A stretch of DNA of 64,000 nucleotides from JAGRCP01 sp942490705 (GTDB lineage Bacteria; Chloroflexota; Anaerolineae; Caldilineales; Caldilineaceae), in NCBI GenBank assembly GCA_942490705.1, contig CALNXY010000001.1, forward strand, positions 82,531-146,530, in the 5' to 3' direction. Below are positions 25,413 to 35,480 of the stretch, one piece after another. The position numbers were made by a program, and so were the translations under genes. Positions within the stretch are counted from its first letter, which is position 1. Every line of letters begins with the position of its first letter. The notes beneath the pieces were generated by a model that saw only the letters and a list, made by a program, of their open reading frames with translations, did no database searches and was not told where the DNA came from.

Positions 25413-25598
25413 TTAGCGGCGCGGCGCGCGACGTGACTTGCGAATTGCTTTCTGCTTCTTGATGCGACGCACCTCACTCTTCGAGGTAAACCAACGCTTC
25501 TGGCGTACCGTCGGCAGAATACGTGCTTCGGCAACAGATTTTCGGAATCGCTTCAGGATGCTTTCCTGGGATTCACCGGGTCGTAAATCAACGCTCAT
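25413..25598 (-). CDS. rpsU: Ribosomal protein S21
   Basis: A 61-residue basic protein (MSVDLRPGESQESILKRFRK, RQKRWFTSKSEVRRIKKQKA). The ATG at 25598 is fixed by homology and a GAGAGGGGGTGAT Shine-Dalgarno. A small GGTTGG/CCAACC hairpin lies 30-60 bases upstream in the leader. Confidence 0.95.
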   Translation of the reverse strand: MSVDLRPGESQESILKRFRKSVAEARILPTVRQKRWFTSKSEVRRIKKQKAIRKSRRAPRR

Positions 25599-25670
25599 GG
25601 GACTATCACCCCCTCTCACGGCAAGCAACGGTTGGCTTTGGTTGTGATCCAACCGAGATTAGCATACAAA

Positions 25671-25705
25671 GCCTGCCAGAGAAAAACAAAAGCACTCTGG
25701 CAGGC
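25671..25705 (-). terminator. Probable terminator downstream of rpsA
   Basis: GCCTGCCAGAG (25671-25681) pairs with CTCTGGCAGGC (25695-25705); the minus-strand exit reads TTTGT. The T-run is short but the 11-bp stem is perfect. Confidence 0.65.
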
Positions 25706-25837
25706 AAGATTATGAACTCTGCATTTTCAATCCGGTAGTATACCCCAGATTGTCACCGTCGACCAAACAGAAGGAGAGCCGGATGCGAAACGGAACACGG
25801 GCGATAAAAGGAAACGCACAAGTTATCCCAACCGCAA

Positions 25838-27181
25838 TTATTCGTCGACGCTCCGATCAGCCTCATCGTTTCTGTCATCCATCGATTCAACGGGATCATC
25901 GGCAATCTCGACTTCCCCATCACCATTTGAGTCAGCGGTCATGGAAAAGTCAATGTCACTAATGCTGTCGCTGAAGTCCTCGCCGCTGTCGCCCGCTGAT
26001 TCTTCATCGTCTTCGGCGCCGGGCACGCTGCTGACGCCGCTCTCGATGGCCTGACGCACGCTGAGACCAACGCGTTGGCGGCGCGGATCGACTCGCAGAA
26101 TCTTGGCCATGACATCGTCACCAGGGCGCACGGTCTTGAGCGGCTCGGCAACAGTGATGTCGGCCAGTTCACTAATATGGATCAGGCCTTCGACGCCTGG
26201 CTCGATCTGGGCAAATGCGCCAAAATCGACCACACGCGTGATGCGCACGGGGACAATGTCACCTTGGCTGTAATTGCTCTCGATGGTATCCCATGGATTG
26301 GGCAGAGTGCGCTTACGGCTGAGGGCGATACGATGGCGCTCAGGATCCAGACGAATCACTTCTACCTGGACCTTGTCGCCAACATCAAGGACATCGCGCG
26401 GATGCTTGACTGGGGCCCAATCGATCTCACTGACGTGGAGCAGACCGTCGGCGCCGCCGATATCGACAAAGGCGCCAAATGGGCGAATGCTGCGCACCGT
26501 GCCATCCAGCGCATCACCCACCTGTAGCGTTTCGAAGAGTTCTTCCTTACGCGTGGCGCGGTATTCGCGCTCCGCCAGCATCTGCGACATGACCAGGCGA
26601 CGACGACGACGTTCCACCTCGATCACCTTGAGGCGCATTTCCTCGCCAATGTGGTTCTCTAGCTCCTGGCGGCGCTCTTCCTCGCTCATGTTGCGCGGCA
26701 TGTCCACCACATGCGAAGCGGGTACAAAACCGCGCAGATGATTGAATTGAACGGTCAAGCCGCCCTTGTTGTACCCGACTACTTCATGGATGGTCGTCTC
26801 GCCGCTATCAAGCAATTCCTGGGCGAGGACCCAATCCCTGCGCTGCAAGGCATCCGCCATGCTGAGCAAAAAGAGGGCGTCGTCATCGGAATGGCGGCTG
26901 ATCACAACGTCGACCGTTTGGCCTTCTTCCAGGTTCTTGACGAAGTCGGGATCGAGTCGCGAGAGGTCTGATTGGGGAACCACGCCGTCTCGCTTACTGC
27001 CTACATTGACCAATACTTCGTTGGGCCGAATCTCGACAATGACACCCTGACAGAGATCGCCCCGCGAAGGCATGTCCAATGGCAGATCTTCTTCGAGGTA
27101 CTTTTCAAAGAGATCCAGATCCGCATCTTGCTCTACTGCGTCGTTTTCGACGCTTGGCTGCATCTGCTCCGGCTCCGACAT
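25838..27181 (-). CDS. rpsA: Ribosomal protein S1, four S1 domains
   Basis: Four S1 (OB-fold RNA-binding) repeats are visible: GDLCQGVIVEIRPNEVLVNV (from about residue 42), GETTIHEVVGYNKGGLTVQF (126), GDALDGTVRSIRPFGAFVDI (222) and GDIVPVRITRVVDFGAFAQI (308). An acidic, disordered C-terminal tail (about 400-447) follows. S1 recruits mRNA to the 30S subunit; four-domain versions are usual outside Proteobacteria. A consensus promoter lies about 110 bases upstream, and a MITE-like element ends 8 bases before its -35. Confidence 0.95.
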   Translation of the reverse strand: MSEPEQMQPSVENDAVEQDADLDLFEKYLEEDLPLDMPSRGDLCQGVIVEIRPNEVLVNVGSKRDGVVPQSDLSRLDPDFVKNLEEGQTVDVVISRHSDDDALFLLSMADALQRRDWVLAQELLDSGETTIHEVVGYNKGGLTVQFNHLRGFVPASHVVDMPRNMSEEERRQELENHIGEEMRLKVIEVERRRRRLVMSQMLAEREYRATRKEELFETLQVGDALDGTVRSIRPFGAFVDIGGADGLLHVSEIDWAPVKHPRDVLDVGDKVQVEVIRLDPERHRIALSRKRTLPNPWDTIESNYSQGDIVPVRITRVVDFGAFAQIEPGVEGLIHISELADITVAEPLKTVRPGDDVMAKILRVDPRRQRVGLSVRQAIESGVSSVPGAEDDEESAGDSGEDFSDSISDIDFSMTADSNGDGEVEIADDPVESMDDRNDEADRSVDE

Positions 27182-27287
27182 TGAACACTACTCCGAGTGG
27201 TTGTTGGACGTGTTCAAGGTGGGGAGGCTGCCAGAGAAGAAAACGAGGCAGAAAAACACATCCAGTTAAAGTTTGCGTGCACCTGAA

Positions 27288-27316
27288 ATTATAGCAAGGT
27301 CAAAATCGGGCGTCAA
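27288..27316 (-). promoter_or_regulatory. Promoter of rpsA
   Basis: On the minus strand, TTGACG (27316-27311), a 17-base spacer and TATAAT (27293-27288). The predicted transcript start is near 27281, leaving a 100-base leader. Confidence 0.75.
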
Positions 27317-27323
27317 GGGAGGA

Positions 27324-27461
27324 AAAAGCGGGGGTGCACGCACGAGTTGTAGATGAGTTCCGTATCCAAAGGGCGAAACGGCTTTGCACCAGGGAGAATT
27401 TTGCCTTCAGCCCCGTCGTTTTCCAGAGGTACTAACAACTCGTGCGTGCACCCAAAAGCGG
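27324..27461. mobile_element. MITE-like element with 19-bp perfect TIRs and 8-bp target duplication
   Basis: GGGTGCACGCACGAGTTGT (27332-27350) is repeated in perfect inverse at 27435-27453, bounding a 122-bp element with no coding capacity. The octamer AAAAGCGG flanks it directly on both sides (27324-27331 and 27454-27461), as expected for a target-site duplication. The interior has no homology I recognise. It sits between the stop of the DUF4129 gene and the -35 box of rpsA. The parental transposase family is unknown; 8-bp duplications occur in several families. Confidence 0.85.
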
Positions 27462-27474
27462 TCGAATCGGACGG

Positions 27475-29205
27475 TCAACGCCCCATTGCCTGACGAATCT
27501 GCTGCCATAGCAAAGAAAGGCGGTTAGCCTCGTCAGCCGCGACCGCGGCGCCGGCATAGCGCACGCGCTCAAACTCTGCCGTCAGGGTTTCTATTGCGGC
27601 TTCCGTCTCGCTTGCCAGCGAGGCGTCATCGGCGTCGTCTACTGGCTCGATTTCGTCGGATGCCTCGGTTTCGTGCAGGGCGCTTTCCAAACGCGGCGCA
27701 AAGTGAGAGGGGGTCTCAGATTGGGTGCGCGCTATGCCTATTTTTTCCGCCTGTTCCAGCATACTAAGGTAGTAGTAGCGCACCCGCTGCTCCGGCGTCA
27801 GGCTGCCATTGCGCAGGCGGTCGAACCATTCACTCAGGCGAAAGCGCCGTACGTTTGCGTTTGCCGGATCCGCCCCCCCGTTGCCGACACGAGCAGATTG
27901 CCAGGCCTGAAACGAGCCGAAAAACTGAAGCCAAAATGCCTTCAACCGCAGCCAGAGTTGAGTCAGCACGTTGTTGCTGCCGTTGCGGTTGAAGTAAATC
28001 GTTGCAGCATAAATCAACAGGACTGCGGTCATCGTCCAAAAGAGCACGCCGCCGGTCCATTCCGCAAAGAGAGGTGATCCATCGAGAGGGGCCGGCGGTT
28101 CCATCGCCTGGGGAGGGGCGACATCCGGTTGGGTTTCAGGCGACTCGCTAAAGGGCAAGAGCGAAAGCAAGAGCAGGAGCAGAAAGAAGATAAATTGGTA
28201 GATGCGCAGGACAATGAAATAGATACCGTTTATGAAAAACGCAAGGATTTGCGACAGGCGAAAGGTACCGCCCAGTGGCAATAAGGCTGCAACCAGTCCA
28301 ATGAGTCCCAGGAGCAACAGCACATAGGTGGGCCAATTGCGCAGAATCGAATCGTTGACCGGCGCACGCTCCAGCGTCCAACGCGAGCGGAGAATGGCCA
28401 GCTGTCCCTGGCTGATCAAGATCAGCCCGAGAAAAAAATAGAGGATGATGGCTGAAATGACGATGGGATCGATCTGCTGATCGAAAAGGCCCCAGGCGCG
28501 TTCGGCGGTGGTGTCGATCTGCGAGCCGGCGGCCAGCATGATCATGATCAAGCCGCCAACCATCCAGCGCCCCACAAAGCGATCGAGCAGCAGTTGGCGA
28601 TTGGCGCCGGTCGGGCGCGCCATGTCGAGGCGGCTGCGACCTGCTCCCTCCAGCGCATAAAGCTCATCAGCTTGCAGCGCCATCGCCAGCAGATCGCCGC
28701 TAAACTCAATGGACCACCACCAGGAGACAACTACAACCATGGCGGCCACCAGAAAGTAGCCATCGAAGAAGCTGTCGACCGGATTGACGAAGAACTCGGT
28801 CATGGTGGGTCGCGTACCGGCCAGGAACCAGATGCCCAGGCGGGCCAACATGACCAGCAGTCCAAATTCGGCCGCACGGTAAGCCACCGTGCGGCTAAGG
28901 CGCTGATTAGGCTGGGCCAGCCAGGCTGTCGATGAGCAGGCCACAATCGAGGCCACGACACTGACGAGCACAATCAGTGAAAAGTAGCCGGCGGGAGCCG
29001 TGGGTAGAAAGCGGTGGAGAAACGCGCCCAGCGCCACGTTGATACACGCAACCATCATCGCAATGAGGGTCGGGCGCAGCAGTGAGGTCAACCAGGACTG
29101 ATCGTGCAGTGCGCGCGACGTTGCCTCCGCGCCTGCGGTCGCTTCACCGTCTGCCGCGTCTTCTGGCGCGATTGTCGTTACTTGCTGCCCCGATTCCGCC
29201 GTCAT
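27475..29205 (-). CDS. Polytopic membrane protein with C-terminal DUF4129
   Basis: From ATG 29205 (MTAESGQQV) the protein has about ten hydrophobic segments. These include FSLIVLVSVVASIVACS, VVVVSWWWSIEF and a long FIFFLLLLLLSLLPF block. A cytoplasmic C-terminal DUF4129 domain follows (RVRYYYLSMLEQAEKIGIAR, ETPSHFAPRLES, AEFERVRYAG). DUF4129 is often found in or beside transglutaminase-like membrane proteins; here a transglutaminase cluster begins divergently 366 bases away. A TGCTACACT extended -10 (minus strand, near 29275-29283) may drive it. Confidence 0.82.
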   Translation of the reverse strand: MTAESGQQVTTIAPEDAADGEATAGAEATSRALHDQSWLTSLLRPTLIAMMVACINVALGAFLHRFLPTAPAGYFSLIVLVSVVASIVACSSTAWLAQPNQRLSRTVAYRAAEFGLLVMLARLGIWFLAGTRPTMTEFFVNPVDSFFDGYFLVAAMVVVVSWWWSIEFSGDLLAMALQADELYALEGAGRSRLDMARPTGANRQLLLDRFVGRWMVGGLIMIMLAAGSQIDTTAERAWGLFDQQIDPIVISAIILYFFLGLILISQGQLAILRSRWTLERAPVNDSILRNWPTYVLLLLGLIGLVAALLPLGGTFRLSQILAFFINGIYFIVLRIYQFIFFLLLLLLSLLPFSESPETQPDVAPPQAMEPPAPLDGSPLFAEWTGGVLFWTMTAVLLIYAATIYFNRNGSNNVLTQLWLRLKAFWLQFFGSFQAWQSARVGNGGADPANANVRRFRLSEWFDRLRNGSLTPEQRVRYYYLSMLEQAEKIGIARTQSETPSHFAPRLESALHETEASDEIEPVDDADDASLASETEAAIETLTAEFERVRYAGAAVAADEANRLSLLWQQIRQAMGR

Positions 29206-29570
29206 GTTTCTCAGTCTCTTGGCCTGGCCAGGCTCCGCATAACTGATTTTGAACCCGGCAAAAAAGCTTTGACGAGTGTAGCATGATTCAAAAGGGATGA
29301 ACAGTAAGCAATCAACGATCCAGGGATCCAAGGCCGACCATTTGTGATCTCGCTGCAACCGCTATACAATGCAGGCCCATCTGGAGGCGGAGGCGCCTGG
29401 CGTCGAGCAAGGCATTGCTTCCGTCCCTTGATCAATGCCCCATCGTGCGCGGCGTGACACGTCGAAGATGACCCCAGCCACGAATTGAATGCGCAAAACC
29501 GCTCACGGCCGCGCCGACCGTGCCAGTCGGTCACGGCATCCGCTACCACGGGTGCCTCCCGGAGAATTTC
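29206..29570. other. Divergent intergenic region
   Basis: No gene is seen between the DUF4129 protein and the transglutaminase cluster. It contains a possible extended -10 on the minus strand near 29275. I see no clear plus-strand promoter. Confidence 0.5.
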
Positions 29571-32500
29571 ATGTCGATTCACGTTGCCATCAATCACAAG
29601 ACCCACTATCGTTACGCTCATCCGGTTGAGTTGACGCCACATATTTTTCGACTGCGGCCCGCGCCCCACAGCCGCACGCCAATCGAAGCGTATTCCTTGA
29701 CGATCCGCCCCGACCCGCACTTTATCAACTGGCAGCAGGATGCGTTCGGCAATTTCCTGGCGCGTGTCGTTTTCCCGGAAAAAGTGAGCGAACTCTACGT
29801 CGAGGTCGATGTCGTGGCCGACATGACGGTGATCAATCCCTTCGACTTCTTCGTGGAAGCCTATGCGGAAACCTATCCCTTTGCGTACAGCGCACAGGAG
29901 GCGAAAGAACTCGCACCCTATCTTGAAATCAGCGAGGATGGCCCACGGTTGCGCCAATGGCTTTCGACGGTCGACCGCGAAACGGAAACCCCCATTATCG
30001 ACTTTCTCGTCGCGCTCAATCAGCGGCTTTGGCGCGACATTGAGTACAACATCCGCATGGAACCGGGCATCCAGAGCTGTGAAGAGACGCTGGGCAAGGC
30101 CAATGGCTCCTGCCGCGACTCGGCCTGGGTGCTGGTGCAGGCGCTGCGTCACCTGAGGCTGGCCGCGCGCTTCGCTTCGGGCTATCTCGTCCAACTCACC
30201 GCGGACCAAGAGTCGCTGGATGGCCCCAGCGGTCCCACTGCGGACTTCACCGATCTGCACGCCTGGGCCGAGGTCTATGTCCCGGGCGCGGGCTGGATCG
30301 GCCTGGACGCCACTTCGGGCCTCTTTGCCGGCGAAGGTCACATTCCCCTGGCCTGCACGCCTGACCCGGTCAGCGCCGCGCCCGTCACCGGCGGCGTCGA
30401 GCCGGTGGAGACAACTTTTACCTTTTCCAACACGGTTCAGCGCATTCATGAAGACCCACGCGTCACCTTGCCCTACACTGAGGGCCAGTGGGAGATGATC
30501 CAAGAACTGGGGCGTGCGGTCGATGCCGAACTGGACGCACAGGATGTGCGCCTGACCATGGGCGGCGAACCGACCTTTGTCTCGATCGATGACATGGAAG
30601 CGGACGAATGGAATATCACTGCCGACGGTCCGCATAAACGCGAACTGGCCGGAGATCTCATCCGCCGTCTGCGCAACGCCTTTGGTCAAGGCGGCATTTT
30701 GCACTATGGCCAAGGCAAGTGGTATCCGGGCGAACCGCTGCCGCGCTGGAAGCTGGCGGCGATGTGGCGGACCGACGGCGTGGCCCTTTGGCATGACGAC
30801 AGGCTCTTCGCCGACATCGACAAGGACTACGGCCATGGCCCGGACATTGCAGCCCAATTCGGGCGGCAGTTGGCGCAACAGCTTGGTCTGGGCGAGGAGT
30901 ACCTCATGCCCGCGTATGAGGATCTCTTCTTCTTCCTGTGGCAGGAGGGGCAAATTCCGGTCAACGTCAATCCGGCCCAGGCCGATTTGTCCGATTCAGG
31001 CGAACGGCGCAAGCTGGCGCACCTGCTGGAGCAGGGGATGGAGACGCCCGTCGGCTATGTACTGCCGGTTCGCTGGCATGAAGCAAGTGCGGCCTGGGAG
31101 AGTTCGCAATGGCCCCTACGCCGCCAAGCGCTCTTTCTGATTCCGGGCGACTCGCCGATCGGCTTGCGCTTGCCGCTGGACACCCTCCCAGAGCCGGACG
31201 AGGACGAAGAAGAGCCGTTTTTCGAACGGGACCCCTTTGATGAAGTCCCGGAGTTGACGGACTACTACGAGGAACTGGCTGAAGCGCGGCCAGGCCCAAC
31301 GCATTCGGCGGACTACAACGTAGCGACTGAAGGCGGCGAAGTCGCAAGCATTGTTCGCACAGCGATCTGCCTGGAGCCGCGGGCAGGGCGGCTGCACGTC
31401 TTCATGCCCCCCCTGGCTCACTTGGAGCATTATCTCCATCTGGTAGCGGCGATTGAACATACGGCGTCCAATCTGGGCATTCCCGTGGTGCTGGAAGGCT
31501 ATGAACCGCCCGCCGATCGACGCCTGCAGAAAATTCTTGTCACGCCCGATCCCGGCGTGATCGAGGTCAATATCCACCCATCATCCAATTGGGATGAGTT
31601 GGTCAGCAACACGACGACGCTCTATGACGAAGCCCGGGAAGCGCGCCTCGGTACCGAAAAATTCATGGTCGACGGGCGCCACACGGGCACGGGTGGCGGC
31701 AACCACGTCACGATGGGCGGTCCGACGCCGGCCGACAGCCCCTTCTTGCGGCGCCCCGATCTGCTGCGCAGCCTCATCACCTACTGGCAGCACCATCCCG
31801 GCCTGAGCTATCTCTTTTCCGGCATGTTCATCGGCCCAACCAGCCAGGCGCCCCGCGTTGATGAAGGGCTGGTCGATCATCTCTACGAACTGGAAATTGC
31901 GTTCCAGCAGATCCCCGAACCGGGCACGCCCGTCCCGCCCTGGGTGGTCGATCGCATCCTGCGCAACCTGCTCACCGATCTGACCGGGAATACGCACCGG
32001 GCCGAATTCTGCATCGATAAGCTCTACTCGCCCGACAGCGCGGCCGGGCGGCTGGGCATCCTGGAGTTCCGCGCCTTTGACATGCCGCCCCACGCGCGCA
32101 TGAGCCTTGCGCAAACGCTCCTGCTGCGTGCGCTGATCGCACGCTTCTGGCACGAGCCATACACCCACAAACTCATGCGTTGGGGCACCGAACTCCATGA
32201 TCGCTTCCTCCTGCCCCATTACGTGGCCGCCGATCTGGCCGAGGTCGTTGAGGACCTGCAACGGGCCGGCTACAACTATCGCTTCGAATGGCTGGCGCCT
32301 TTCTTTGAATTTCGCTTTCCCCGCTATGGCACAGTCAACCTGCGCGACATTGCCATGGAGCTGCGTTTTGCCATCGAACCCTGGAACGTTTTGGGCGAAG
32401 AGGCGACGAGCCAGGGCACGGCCCGCTACGTCGATTCGTCGGTGGAGCGGCTTCAGGTTAAAGTCAACGGCCTGCATGAAGGACGCTACACGCTGGCCTG

Positions 32501-32939
32501 CAATGGCCGCCAACTGCCTCTTCGCAACACAGGGACGAAAGGGGAGTACATAGCCGGCGTACGCTACCAGGCCTGGCAGCCGCCCTCGGCCCTTCATCCA
32601 ACCTTGGGCATCCACCCACCGCTGGTGTTCGACATTGTTGATCTGTGGCATAATCGGTCCATCGGCGGCTGCACCTACCACGTCGTCCATCCGGGGGGGC
32701 GCAGTTATGAAGACGTGCCGGTCAACGCCAACGTGGCAGAGGCGCGACGCGTGAGTCGCTTCTGGGATCACGGCCACACGCCGGCCAGCGGCGCGTTTGT
32801 CGTAGGCGCGGCGCCCCAGCCGATCGCCCGTACGTTCATGCCCGAGGCCCACGAGGGCGAAATTGCCGAGTTGCCCCCGCAAGAACTCAATGCAGAATTT
32901 CCCTACACGCTCGATTTGCGCCGGAACAATCGCCCATGA
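29571..32939 (+). CDS. Transglutaminase-like domain fused to DUF2126 (putative amidoligase)
   Basis: A 1122-residue protein. The N-terminal about 300 residues are a transglutaminase-like domain: KTHYRYAHPVELTPHIFRLR, catalytic Cys in ANGSCRDSAWVLVQALR, His in FTDLHAWAEVYV, Asp in WIGLDATSG. From about residue 330 comes DUF2126, named in Pfam as a putative amidoligase (LTMGGEPTFVSIDDMEADEW, HYGQGKWYPGEPLPRW, GGNHVTMGGPTPADSPFLRR, LGILEFRAFDMPPHARM). It starts at ATG 29571 after CGGAGAA. Its stop overlaps the start of the ATP-grasp gene by four bases. No signal peptide is seen, so it should be cytoplasmic. Confidence 0.93.
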   Translation: MSIHVAINHKTHYRYAHPVELTPHIFRLRPAPHSRTPIEAYSLTIRPDPHFINWQQDAFGNFLARVVFPEKVSELYVEVDVVADMTVINPFDFFVEAYAETYPFAYSAQEAKELAPYLEISEDGPRLRQWLSTVDRETETPIIDFLVALNQRLWRDIEYNIRMEPGIQSCEETLGKANGSCRDSAWVLVQALRHLRLAARFASGYLVQLTADQESLDGPSGPTADFTDLHAWAEVYVPGAGWIGLDATSGLFAGEGHIPLACTPDPVSAAPVTGGVEPVETTFTFSNTVQRIHEDPRVTLPYTEGQWEMIQELGRAVDAELDAQDVRLTMGGEPTFVSIDDMEADEWNITADGPHKRELAGDLIRRLRNAFGQGGILHYGQGKWYPGEPLPRWKLAAMWRTDGVALWHDDRLFADIDKDYGHGPDIAAQFGRQLAQQLGLGEEYLMPAYEDLFFFLWQEGQIPVNVNPAQADLSDSGERRKLAHLLEQGMETPVGYVLPVRWHEASAAWESSQWPLRRQALFLIPGDSPIGLRLPLDTLPEPDEDEEEPFFERDPFDEVPELTDYYEELAEARPGPTHSADYNVATEGGEVASIVRTAICLEPRAGRLHVFMPPLAHLEHYLHLVAAIEHTASNLGIPVVLEGYEPPADRRLQKILVTPDPGVIEVNIHPSSNWDELVSNTTTLYDEAREARLGTEKFMVDGRHTGTGGGNHVTMGGPTPADSPFLRRPDLLRSLITYWQHHPGLSYLFSGMFIGPTSQAPRVDEGLVDHLYELEIAFQQIPEPGTPVPPWVVDRILRNLLTDLTGNTHRAEFCIDKLYSPDSAAGRLGILEFRAFDMPPHARMSLAQTLLLRALIARFWHEPYTHKLMRWGTELHDRFLLPHYVAADLAEVVEDLQRAGYNYRFEWLAPFFEFRFPRYGTVNLRDIAMELRFAIEPWNVLGEEATSQGTARYVDSSVERLQVKVNGLHEGRYTLACNGRQLPLRNTGTKGEYIAGVRYQAWQPPSALHPTLGIHPPLVFDIVDLWHNRSIGGCTYHVVHPGGRSYEDVPVNANVAEARRVSRFWDHGHTPASGAFVVGAAPQPIARTFMPEAHEGEIAELPPQELNAEFPYTLDLRRNNRP

Positions 32940-35476
32940 CTGCAGCTCTGTTTGATGACTATACGACGAAACCAGGCGATTACGATGAGCTCCGGCTGGG
33001 TGGGACAGAGATTCGCGCCCATTGGCGGCCCTTTATTGATGCCATCGCCCAACAGGACTTGGGACAGATGCGCAATGACATCCGGCGCCACCTGCAGGAA
33101 AATGGCGTCACCTACAACGTGCATGGCGATCCCAGCGGGCAGCCCCGCGACTGGCAACTAGATGTCGTGCCGCTCATCATCAGCGAAGAGGACTGGACCG
33201 GCATCGAAGCGGGCATCCGCCAACGGGCCGAACTGCTCAAGCTGATGCTGGCCGACCTCTACGGCCCCCAAACGCTCGTCAAGCAAGGGTTGATTCCGCC
33301 CGAACTGGTCTATCTCCATGACGGTTACCTGCGCCCCTGCGTAAACATCGATCACGGACGCCATCATCTGCCCATCTATGCAGCCGATCTTGGACGGGGA
33401 CCAGACGGACGCATGTGGGTGCTGGGCGACCGCACCCAGGCGCCCTCGGGCATGGGCTATGCGATCGAAAACCGCACGGTCATGGGGCGGGTGATGAGCG
33501 ACATGTTTATCGACGGTCACATCCGGCGCCTCTCCACTTTTTTTCGCACGTTGCGCGCCAGCCTCTATGCCCTCTCACCCCGCAAGATTGAGTCGCCCCA
33601 GGTTGCCGTGCTGACGCCCGGTCCCTACAACGAAACGTACTTCGAACACGCTTACATGGCCTCCTACATGGGCTTTGCCCTGGTACAGGGCAACGATCTG
33701 ACCATCCGTGACAGCCAGCTCTTTCTCAAGACCATGGCCGGGTTACGCCCGGTCGATGTGCTGCTGCGACGCGTTGACGATCTCTTCTGCGATCCGCTGG
33801 AGCTGCTTAACTATTCACAGTTGGGCGTAGCCGGGCTGGTAGAAGCCATGCGGCGGCACAATATTGCCATGGCCAACCCGCTGGGGAGCGGGATCCTGGA
33901 AAACCCGGGGCTCATGCCCTTCCTGCCTGGCCTGGCGCAACACTTTCTGGGCGAAGAACTACTCCTGCCCGCGGCCGCGACCTGGTGGTGCGGCCAGCCC
34001 CAGGAGTTGGCCTATGTCCTGGAGCATCTGCCCGAACTTGTGATCAGGCGCATCGCACGCTCCGCACGCTCCAGCACGATCTTTGGCCACAAACTGAGCC
34101 AAGCCGAACTGAATGAATTGCGCGACCGCATCCTCAGCCAGCCCCATTTCTATGTGGGCCAGGAGCAGGTAGGGTTTTCGACGGTGCCGTCGTTGGTCGA
34201 CGGACGACTGGAGGCGCGCCATACGATCCTGCGCACCTTTGCCGTCGATACGGAGACCGGCTATGCCGTGATGCCCGGCGGCCTCACGCGCAGCGCCAAG
34301 AACCCGCGCGACTTTGTCGTCTCGGGCCAGGCTGACGGCATTAGCCGCGACACGTGGGTGCTGACCTCTACGCCGGAAACGTATTCCAGCCTCTGGCTCC
34401 AGTCTGAACGGCTGCACAAGACGCTGGAACAGAACGCACTCTTGCCCAGTCGCTCGGCAGAAAATCTCTTCTGGGTTGGGCGTTATGCCGAACGGGCCGA
34501 AGCCACGGCCCGGCTGCTGCGTACGATTCTCGACCAGGCGCTGCAAACGCGGGGCGGCTACGATCAGGCGCGTCTGGCCTCGCTGCAGCAACTGCTCTGT
34601 GCGCTGACCCAGACAACCATGACCTACCCCGGTTTCATCGGCGACGAGACCGCGGATCCAGCGCTGCTGGCGGCTCAGTTCAGCAACCCGGAACCGGAAC
34701 TGCGCAGGGTGATCTTCGATGCAGAGACGCCCGGATCGCTGATGAGTAACCTCCGGGCGCTGGTGGCTGCTGCGTTTGCCGTCCGCGACCTCTGGTCAAG
34801 CGATAGTTGGCGCGTACTGGACGGCATCGAAGAGAGTCTGGATGCCATGGCGCTGCAGGCAGATGATCGCCCCTTCCCACTTATCCTCGACGACCTCAAT
34901 CGGCTCATCACCCAGCTTATGGCTTTTGCCGGCCTCAATGCTGAGAGCACAACCCGTGGCCTGAGTTGGATCATGCTCGACAGCGGCCGCCGCCTGGAAC
35001 GCGCGCAATCGCTGCTCTCCTTCGTACGCGCCATGCTCGTGCCGGTCCCCGCGCTGCCAGTCGAAGCGCTCAATCTCGAGAGCGTGCTGATCACGACCGA
35101 GAACGTGATCACCTATCGCCGCCGCTATCGCTCCTATCTGCACATTCAAACCGTGTTGGAGCAGCTCTTGCTGGATGACACGAATCCCCGCGGCCTGATC
35201 TACCAGCTCGACCTGCTGCAACGTCACCTGCACGACCTGCCGCGACCCAACTTGGGCTTCCGCATGAGCGAAGAGGAGCGGACGGCGCTCGATGCCAGCA
35301 CGCGATTGCGCCTGAGCGAGCTGGATGAATTGGCCGCCGCAGATCCGCTTGCACAGATCCGTCCGCAGCTCGATCTCCTGCTGGGCGATGTAGGCCAGTT
35401 GTTGACCGACACGTCGATCACGTTGAACAACTACTACTTCACCCACGCGCAGACGCCGCGATCGCTCTTAGGCTAG
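32936..35476 (+). CDS. Circularly permuted ATP-grasp type 2 fused to an alpha-E (DUF403) domain
   Basis: An 846-residue fusion. The first about 480 residues match circularly permuted ATP-grasp proteins (ENGVTYNVHGDPSGQPRDW, GMGYAIENRTVMGRVMSDMF, VAVLTPGPYNETYFEHAYM, PLGSGILENPGLMPFLPGL). The rest is the alpha-helical alpha-E domain (NLFWVGRYAERAEATARLLR, LLLDDTNPRGLIYQLDLLQ). In many genomes these two are separate adjacent genes. ATP-grasp enzymes form amide bonds by way of acyl phosphates. The start overlaps the preceding gene (ATGA), and the next gene follows by four bases. Confidence 0.93.
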   Translation: MTAALFDDYTTKPGDYDELRLGGTEIRAHWRPFIDAIAQQDLGQMRNDIRRHLQENGVTYNVHGDPSGQPRDWQLDVVPLIISEEDWTGIEAGIRQRAELLKLMLADLYGPQTLVKQGLIPPELVYLHDGYLRPCVNIDHGRHHLPIYAADLGRGPDGRMWVLGDRTQAPSGMGYAIENRTVMGRVMSDMFIDGHIRRLSTFFRTLRASLYALSPRKIESPQVAVLTPGPYNETYFEHAYMASYMGFALVQGNDLTIRDSQLFLKTMAGLRPVDVLLRRVDDLFCDPLELLNYSQLGVAGLVEAMRRHNIAMANPLGSGILENPGLMPFLPGLAQHFLGEELLLPAAATWWCGQPQELAYVLEHLPELVIRRIARSARSSTIFGHKLSQAELNELRDRILSQPHFYVGQEQVGFSTVPSLVDGRLEARHTILRTFAVDTETGYAVMPGGLTRSAKNPRDFVVSGQADGISRDTWVLTSTPETYSSLWLQSERLHKTLEQNALLPSRSAENLFWVGRYAERAEATARLLRTILDQALQTRGGYDQARLASLQQLLCALTQTTMTYPGFIGDETADPALLAAQFSNPEPELRRVIFDAETPGSLMSNLRALVAAAFAVRDLWSSDSWRVLDGIEESLDAMALQADDRPFPLILDDLNRLITQLMAFAGLNAESTTRGLSWIMLDSGRRLERAQSLLSFVRAMLVPVPALPVEALNLESVLITTENVITYRRRYRSYLHIQTVLEQLLLDDTNPRGLIYQLDLLQRHLHDLPRPNLGFRMSEEERTALDASTRLRLSELDELAAADPLAQIRPQLDLLLGDVGQLLTDTSITLNNYYFTHAQTPRSLLG

Positions 35477-35480
35477 CGTC

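Noticed and set aside
29211..30953. 580-residue minus-strand open frame
   Set aside because: It lies antisense to the transglutaminase domain with complete catalytic triad; long antisense frames are common in this GC-rich coding sequence.
31581..32882. 433-residue minus-strand open frame
   Set aside because: Antisense to the DUF2126 core motifs; no ribosome site or domain.
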